From Microbacterium invictum (GTDB taxonomy: Bacteria; Actinomycetota; Actinomycetes; Actinomycetales; Microbacteriaceae): 64,000 bases of DNA. The stretch lies in assembly GCF_034421375.1 (NCBI RefSeq), contig NZ_CP139779.1, forward strand, positions 1,116,001-1,180,000, in the 5' to 3' direction. A program made the translations under genes and the position numbers. This document shows, piece after piece, positions 59,451 through 64,000 of this stretch (within the stretch, counting starts at the first letter, position 1; each line of letters starts with the position of its first letter). Under the pieces are notes generated by a model. That model was not told where the DNA came from, made no database searches, and saw nothing but the letters and a program-made list of their open reading frames with translations.

Positions 59451-60413
59451 ATGCAACCCGCCGATCCTTCGCCGCGAGGTCCCGTGGACGCGAGCGTCGT
59501 CCCGCGCTTCGCCGGAATCGCCACCTTCGCTCGTCTGCCGATGCTCGACGACGTGGAACGCGCCGACATCGCGGTCGTCGGGGTGCCTTTCGACAGCGGG
59601 GTCAGCTACCGGCCGGGTGCGCGCTTCGGGCCGGCGCACGTGCGCGAGGCCTCGCGGCTGCTGCGTCCCTACAACCCGGCGCAGGACGTCTTCCCCTTCG
59701 GCGCCCAGCAGGTCGCCGACGCCGGGGACATCGCCGCCAACCCGTTCGACATCGACGCCGCCGTGGCGGAGATCGCGGCGGCGGCGCGCACGCTCGGCGA
59801 GAGGGCGTCGCGGCTGGTCGCGATCGGCGGCGACCACACCATCGCCCTCCCGCTGCTGCGCGCGGTGACCGAGCGCCATGGCCCGGTCGCGGTCATCCAT
59901 TTCGACGCGCACCTGGACACCTGGGACACCTACTTCGGCGCGCCGACCACCCATGGAACCCCCTTTCGGCGGGCGTCCGAGGAGGGGCTGATCGACCTCA
60001 CCGCCAGCATGCACATCGGCATCCGTGGTCCGCTGTACGACAAGAGCGACCTCAGCGACGACGAACGGCTCGGTTTCGCCATCGTGACCGCCGACGAGAT
60101 CGAACGCGATGGCGTCACCCGCGCGATCGAGCGGATCCGGGCCCGGGTCGGAGGCGCGCCGCTCTACCTCTCGATCGACATCGACGTCCTCGACCCGGCT
60201 CACGCTCCCGGTACCGGCACCCCCGAGGCCGGCGGACTCACCAGCCGCGAGCTCTTGACGATCATCCGGGGCCTTCGCGACCTGCCGATCGTGGGTGCCG
60301 ACGTCGTCGAGGTCGCGCCGGCCTACGATCACGCGCAGATCACCGCGGTCGCGGCCAGCCACACCGTCTACGAACTGCTCAGCGCCATGGCACCGAAGGG
60401 ACCCGAGGCATGA
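59451..60413 (+). CDS. speB: Agmatinase-family ureohydrolase
   Basis: 320 aa. All Mn ligands are present: [11 protein letters not shown] near residue 125, [11 protein letters not shown] near residue 150, and [20 protein letters not shown] near residue 243. [17 protein letters not shown] near residue 165 is characteristic of the agmatinase/guanidinobutyrase branch, not arginase. It would hydrolyse a guanidino compound to urea plus an amine. The operon with an NCS1 permease makes agmatine only one of several possible substrates. ATG 59451 is right after the TACCA repeats; AAAGG may serve as ribosome site. Confidence 0.88.
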   Translation: MQPADPSPRGPVDASVVPRFAGIATFARLPMLDDVERADIAVVGVPFDSGVSYRPGARFGPAHVREASRLLRPYNPAQDVFPFGAQQVADAGDIAANPFDIDAAVAEIAAAARTLGERASRLVAIGGDHTIALPLLRAVTERHGPVAVIHFDAHLDTWDTYFGAPTTHGTPFRRASEEGLIDLTASMHIGIRGPLYDKSDLSDDERLGFAIVTADEIERDGVTRAIERIRARVGGAPLYLSIDIDVLDPAHAPGTGTPEAGGLTSRELLTIIRGLRDLPIVGADVVEVAPAYDHAQITAVAASHTVYELLSAMAPKGPEA

Positions 60414-60799
60414 GGACCCCCACGCGCGACGAGGTGGTGCAGGCGGCTGACGAGATCATCGCGGCATTCGCGGCGACCGACGGTGCGCGCTACTTCTCGC
60501 GGTTCGCGCCCTCGGCGACGTTCCTCTTCCACACCGAGCCGAGACGACTGGGCGACCGCGCCACCTACGAGCGGCTGTGGGACGGCTGGATCCGCGAGGG
60601 ATGGCGCGTGGTCTCGTGCACCTCGTCCGAGCCGCTCGTGCAGCTCCACCCCGGTGTCGCGATCTTCACCCACACCGTCGACACCACGGTGCAGACCGTC
60701 GAGGGCGAGGAGTCGTACCGCGAACGCGAGACCATCGTCTTCGCCGTCGATGACGCGGGCCTCCTCGCCGTCCACGAACACCTCTCACCCCTCGGCTGA
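60410..60799 (+). CDS. NTF2-like (SnoaL/DUF4440-type) protein
   Basis: 129 aa cone-shaped alpha+beta fold: [20 protein letters not shown], then [19 protein letters not shown] and [20 protein letters not shown], and a final VHEHLSP. Could be an isomerase, hydrolase or ligand-binding partner; no catalytic Asp-His pair can be assigned with confidence. ATGA overlap with the ureohydrolase gene makes a shared pathway likely. Confidence 0.85.
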   Translation: MRTPTRDEVVQAADEIIAAFAATDGARYFSRFAPSATFLFHTEPRRLGDRATYERLWDGWIREGWRVVSCTSSEPLVQLHPGVAIFTHTVDTTVQTVEGEESYRERETIVFAVDDAGLLAVHEHLSPLG

Positions 60800-60830
60800 A
60801 ACCCACCCCTCTCTCTTCTCTAGGAGCCCG

Positions 60831-62207
60831 ATGATGTCGCTCTACTCCCGTCTCGATCGTCGTCTGCAGTCCCAATCCGACGACGCCGGTCCCGTCCGCG
60901 GGGACTACTCGGTGGGCCGGATCCTGATGATCTGGCTCGCCGCGAACCTCGTGGTGACGACCCTCCTCACCGGCACGCTGTTCGTCCCCGAGGTCGGCTA
61001 CGGCACGGTCGTCGCGCTGATCGTCGGGGGCACGGTCCTCGGCGCGGCGGTGCTCGTGACCGTGGGTGCGATCGGAACCCGGACCGGGCTTCCGACGATG
61101 GCGCTCACCCGCGGTCCGTTCGGCACGCGCGGCAGCCTCCTCCCGGTGGCGGCCAACGTCGTGATCCTCATGGGGTGGAGCTGGGTCCAGGCGATGCTGG
61201 CCGGTCTCGCCCTGAACTACATCGTGGCGGCCGTCACGGGCTTCTCCAGTCCGGTGCTGTTCGCCGTCGTCTGCCAGAGCATCGTCGTCGTCCTGGCGAT
61301 CTTCGGGCACGCCGGGGTCGCGCGGGTCGAGCCGTGGTTCGCCGCGGTCATCCTGGCCATCGCGGTCTACATCTTCGCCGTCTCGTTCGCGTCCTTCAGC
61401 CCCGCGGAGTTCGCCGCCATCCCCGCTCCCGACGCGCCGTTCTACACGCCCGGTCTCGTCTTCGACGTGGTGCTCGCCACCGCCATCTCGTGGACGGTCC
61501 TCTCCGCAGACTTCAACCGGTTCGCCCGGTCGACCCGCTCGGGCGTCATCGGCTCGGGCGTGGGCTACACGCTGTCGACGGTGATCGCCATGACGCTCGG
61601 CGCGACGGCGATCGGGTACGTGGTCCTCAGCGGCGGCGAGGCGATCCCGTTCGACCCCGCGACCGTGGTGGAGCCCTTCGGCGCCCTGTTCGCGGTGGCG
61701 ATCTTCCTCTCCGTCATGGCGACGAACACCATGGTGGTCTACGGCATGGTGACCACCGTGGTCAACGCGGTGCCGGGGTCGCGCGTGCGATTCCTGCCGA
61801 CTGCGCTCGTCGTAGGTGTCCTCTCGATCATCGGAGCGACGTTCTTCGGGCTCCTGGATCAGTTCACGACGTTCCTCGTGACGATCAGTGCGCTGTTCGC
61901 TCCGGTGTTCGCGATCATGATCGTCGACTATTACCTCATCAAGCGGGGGGAGTACGACGACGACATCCTCCGGCCCACCGGCGGCCGGTACTGGTACACG
62001 GGCGGCGTCAACGTCGTCGCCGTGATCGCCTGGGCGGTCGGCGCGACCCTCGCCTATGTGTGGGCCTACGTCTGGCCGCTGCCGTTCGGAGCCACGGTGC
62101 CCGCCTTCGTCGTCACCTTTCTGCTCTACCTCCTCGTCTCCCTGCCCACCCGTCGCACGGGGAGGTTCGCCGCCGAACGCCACCTCGTCGCCAGCCGATC
62201 GGATTGA
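60831..62207 (+). CDS. NCS1-family purine/cytosine-type permease
   Basis: 458 aa, 12 helices. NCS1 marks: GDYSVGRILMIWLAANLVVT near residue 22, MALTRGPFGTRGSLLPVAAN near residue 88, and FDVVLATAISWTVLSADFNR near residue 215. A conserved DYYLIKRGEYDDD comes near residue 365. It imports a nucleobase-like compound (cytosine, allantoin, hydantoin, or another amide) with Na+ or H+. AGGAG ribosome site before ATG 60831. 31 bp after the NTF2-like gene. Confidence 0.9.
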   Translation: MMSLYSRLDRRLQSQSDDAGPVRGDYSVGRILMIWLAANLVVTTLLTGTLFVPEVGYGTVVALIVGGTVLGAAVLVTVGAIGTRTGLPTMALTRGPFGTRGSLLPVAANVVILMGWSWVQAMLAGLALNYIVAAVTGFSSPVLFAVVCQSIVVVLAIFGHAGVARVEPWFAAVILAIAVYIFAVSFASFSPAEFAAIPAPDAPFYTPGLVFDVVLATAISWTVLSADFNRFARSTRSGVIGSGVGYTLSTVIAMTLGATAIGYVVLSGGEAIPFDPATVVEPFGALFAVAIFLSVMATNTMVVYGMVTTVVNAVPGSRVRFLPTALVVGVLSIIGATFFGLLDQFTTFLVTISALFAPVFAIMIVDYYLIKRGEYDDDILRPTGGRYWYTGGVNVVAVIAWAVGATLAYVWAYVWPLPFGATVPAFVVTFLLYLLVSLPTRRTGRFAAERHLVASRSD

Positions 62208-62212
62208 GCCCG

Positions 62213-62842
62213 GTGATCCACGATCTCAGCCATGTCGTCCACGACGGGATGCCGGTGTATCCGGGTGATCCCGAGGTGCGCATCGGCGCCGGTCTGACGA
62301 TCGCGTCCGACGGCGTCGAGGTCGCCCGGATCTCGATGGGGACGCATACGGGAACGCACGTCGACGCCCCGTCGCACACCGTCGCGGGCGGGCGGACGAT
62401 GGCGTCCGTGAGCCTCGACGAGCTCGTGGGGGAGGCGATCGTGCTCCGGGTCCGGGCAGGCGACGGCGAAACGTACGGCTGGAGCGACCTCGATCCAGGA
62501 GGCGCGCTGCCCGACATCCTTCCGCCGATCGTCCTCATCAGCACGGGGTGGGATGCCCTGTTCGCCGATGATCGGCGGCGACTGCGGCACCCGGCGCTCG
62601 ACCCCGCCGCGGCGCAGATGCTGGTGGACCGCGGGGTGCACGTCCTCGCCGTCGACACCCTGAGCCCCGACCCGACAGGAGGAGCGGCCTTCCCCGTCCA
62701 CGACATCGTCCTCGGCGCCGATCACCTCATCGTCGAGAACCTCCGCGGGGCCGCGGCGCTGCCCGATCGGGTGCGGGTGGGATTCTTCCCCCTGAAGGTC
62801 TCGGGTGACGGTGCGCCGGTGCGCGCCGTCGCCTTCACCTGA
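62213..62842 (+). CDS. Cyclase-family metal amidohydrolase (kynurenine-formamidase / isatin-hydrolase-like)
   Basis: 209 aa. The family metal motif is GTHTGTHVDAPSH near residue 43; SHVVHDGMPVYPGDPEV is the typical start, and LLSTGW-like VLISTGWDALFADD occurs near residue 105. These enzymes hydrolyse cyclic or acyl amides using Mn or Zn. The start may be GTG 62213 or TTG 62204, which overlaps the permease stop. It completes a four-gene unit with the ureohydrolase, NTF2-like protein and permease. Confidence 0.87.
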   Translation: MIHDLSHVVHDGMPVYPGDPEVRIGAGLTIASDGVEVARISMGTHTGTHVDAPSHTVAGGRTMASVSLDELVGEAIVLRVRAGDGETYGWSDLDPGGALPDILPPIVLISTGWDALFADDRRRLRHPALDPAAAQMLVDRGVHVLAVDTLSPDPTGGAAFPVHDIVLGADHLIVENLRGAAALPDRVRVGFFPLKVSGDGAPVRAVAFT

Positions 62843-62843
62843 G

Positions 62844-63245
62844 TCAGGCGATCCGCTCGCCGCACATCCCGCAGATCCCGGTCGCCGACACCTCGATGAA
62901 GCAGTCGGGGCACACGGGGCGCGGCTTGTCGTCCACGACGCGGCGCTGCGGTGCGGCCCGCTCGCGCGGAGCGCGCTCGGCGCGCGCCTTCCGTGCCGGT
63001 GACGGCGCGGTCGGGGGAGGCGGCGCGACGGCCGGCACGTGGCCGGCGCAGTAGAACCGCACGAACCCGGAGTGATGATTCGGATGCCGGTGCTTGACGG
63101 CGAACAGGGCGGTGCGTTCCCACGGCGCGACATCGGCTGCGCACCCGGCGCAGCGGGCCGGATCGCCCGGGGCGACGTCAGCGGCGGGGACCGGGGTCTC
63201 GAAGGGAAGCGCGTCGCGCCAGTCCGCAGAGGATGCGACTCTCAT
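62844..63245 (-). CDS. Zinc-ribbon protein of unknown function
   Basis: 133 aa. Two zinc-knuckle halves: CAGCAADV near residue 32 with FYCAGH near residue 64, and CPDCFIEV with CGMCGERIA at the C-terminus. The middle is Pro/Ala/Arg-rich and disordered. It may bind nucleic acid or serve as an adaptor. GGGGAGG ribosome site before ATG 63245. Confidence 0.78.
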   Translation of the reverse strand: MRVASSADWRDALPFETPVPAADVAPGDPARCAGCAADVAPWERTALFAVKHRHPNHHSGFVRFYCAGHVPAVAPPPPTAPSPARKARAERAPRERAAPQRRVVDDKPRPVCPDCFIEVSATGICGMCGERIA

Positions 63246-63267
63246 TTCGGTGGGCCTCCCCGAGGTG

Positions 63268-63642
63268 TCACCGGCTGTCGGATTCCATCGTAGGCGCTGC
63301 GGCTGGATCGGCGTCCTCGGGGAAGGCGGCCGTCAGTGACCATCGGGTGACGCGTCGGAGGACACCGCGTAACGCGAGAGCCTCCCGCCGGGCGACGACC
63401 ACGCCGTCGACCGCGTGGACGTCGATGGCGAGCGGCGGCGGCTCCCCGAACTTCGGGATCTCGATCTCGATCCAGACGCCCTCGCCAAGCGGGATCCGGG
63501 GCCGCGCGGTGCCACCGCCGATCACGGTGCTCTCCGTCGCGCGGGCGATGATCGCGAGGGCGGCGATCTTGTCCACGGCGTCGGCGGCGACGAGGGTGGC
63601 CACGGCCGCCCCGGGGTGCGGTGCGTCGGACGAGGATGCCAT
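63268..63642 (-). CDS. Unknown small protein
   Basis: 124 aa. No motif recognised; predicted helix at residues 10-35 then beta-strands (GVWIEIEIPKFGEPPPLAID) and a basic end. ATG 63642 was chosen because coding potential fades upstream. Lies 22 bp before the zinc-ribbon gene, likely in one unit. Confidence 0.7.
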   Translation of the reverse strand: MASSSDAPHPGAAVATLVAADAVDKIAALAIIARATESTVIGGGTARPRIPLGEGVWIEIEIPKFGEPPPLAIDVHAVDGVVVARREALALRGVLRRVTRWSLTAAFPEDADPAAAPTMESDSR

Positions 63643-63685
63643 GGGCCCAGTCAACCAGCCCCGGGCGGCGAGGGGTCCGGAGTCG

Positions 63686-63691
63686 TACGCT
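63686..63691 (+). promoter_or_regulatory. -10 box TACGCT, leaderless start
   Basis: TACGCT followed by six bases and ATG 63698. Confidence 0.5.
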
Positions 63692-63697
63692 GAGTCC

Positions 63698-64000
63698 ATG
63701 CCCACCCTCGTGCTCACCCTCGTCGGAACCGACCGTGCCGGTCTCGTGGCCGCGGTGGCCGAGGTGATCGACGCCCACGGCGGCAACTGGGAGCACAGCG
63801 AGCTGGCCGAACTCGCCGGTGCGTTCGCCGGGGTGGTGCAGGTATCGGCGCCCGAGGGCGGAGTCGACGACCTCCGCGCGGCACTGGCCGCGCTGCCGGG
63901 TCTCGTCACCGTGAGCGTTCCCGCCCAGGGAGGCGGGGCCGCGCGCGACACGACGTCGCGGCCGCTGTCCTTCACCGTGCTCGGCAACGACCACCCCGGC
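63698..64000 (+). CDS. ACT-domain protein, GcvR-like (3' truncated by window)
   Basis: 101 residues are visible. MPTLVLTLVGTDRAGLVAAV is the ACT-domain start, with EVIDAHGGNWEHSELAELAG typical of the first of two ACT domains in GcvR-like regulators. The second domain seems to begin at SFTVLGNDHPG. It would bind an amino acid such as glycine. The window end cuts it. Confidence 0.85.
   Translation, partial: MPTLVLTLVGTDRAGLVAAVAEVIDAHGGNWEHSELAELAGAFAGVVQVSAPEGGVDDLRAALAALPGLVTVSVPAQGGGAARDTTSRPLSFTVLGNDHPG

Noticed and set aside
1..64000. tRNA, rRNA or known riboswitch genes
   Set aside because: No cloverleaf-like segment with a CCA-end context and no recognisable riboswitch core was found in any gap.

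Overview
The window looks like chromosome from a high-GC actinobacterium, most likely Microbacterium or another Microbacteriaceae genus. The reasons are GC near 70% by eye, many GTG starts, ATGA/GTGA gene overlaps, family-typical proteins (DUF222-HNH, DUF6457, DUF3105, DUF2834, an AbiEi-like/DUF559 protein) and many genes that begin 6-7 nt after a TANNNT box, which suggests leaderless transcripts. I see no tRNA, rRNA, CRISPR array, integrase, transposase or prophage gene. Almost all of the DNA is chromosomal housekeeping and accessory metabolism. Both ends cut a gene.

Layout. 1-1778: two permeases of a sugar ABC importer (AglF/AglG-like), the first truncated. 1893-8558: a CtpE-like P-type ATPase, a small membrane protein, a DUF3105-DUF305 pair, a Bcr/CflA-type efflux pump with a palindromic operator, and a PAP2 phosphatase. 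8563-21187: a HerA-like ATPase, then a molybdenum block. The block holds an FdhF/YdeP molybdo-oxidoreductase, mogA-moaE, the convergent operon moeB-moeA-moaC-mobA-DUF6457-moaD, and TOBE regulator-modABC. moaA and fdhD lie apart at 33057-35028, so the window encodes nearly the whole molybdenum cofactor (Moco) pathway plus the sulfur-transfer protein a formate-dehydrogenase-like enzyme needs. 21251-23796: an acetyltransferase, an SDR/DUF2867 protein and a frameshifted small gene. 24117-31596: cydABDC (cytochrome bd and its ABC exporter), divergent from sdaA, with three palindromes between them. 31597-31945: a non-coding stretch built from inverted GTGGC/GCCAC motifs, ending at the stop codon of an AbiEi-like/DUF559 gene.

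35050-45231 is rich in stress and redox genes: Mn-catalase, zinc alcohol dehydrogenase, Dps, 6-phosphogluconate dehydrogenase, a flavin oxidoreductase and a cryptochrome/photolyase that lacks the iron-sulfur cysteines of its family. 45300-50814: a second sugar ABC importer with an esterase, and a divergent LacI regulator with two in-phase operators between them. 50732-58770: DUF2834, a small kinase, DUF222-HNH, a GNAT enzyme, a fatty-acid desaturase with a disturbed 5' end, CspA, DUF2945, MsrA/MsrB, a pyridoxamine-phosphate-oxidase-like protein and an SQR-like flavoprotein. 58772-62842: an XRE-cupin regulator facing a ureohydrolase / NTF2-like / NCS1 permease / cyclase-family operon, which reads as an uncharacterised nitrogen-compound uptake and hydrolysis module. 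62844-64000: two small unknown proteins and the start of an ACT-domain regulator.

The most unusual signals are the GTGGC/GCCAC array beside the DUF559 gene, the very regular leaderless-promoter geometry (including two back-to-back promoters in 31 bp), the cluster-less photolyase, the 24-bp in-frame repeat inside mobA, and the unassigned ureohydrolase/NCS1/cyclase operon. I did not find a clearly new defence or mobile system.
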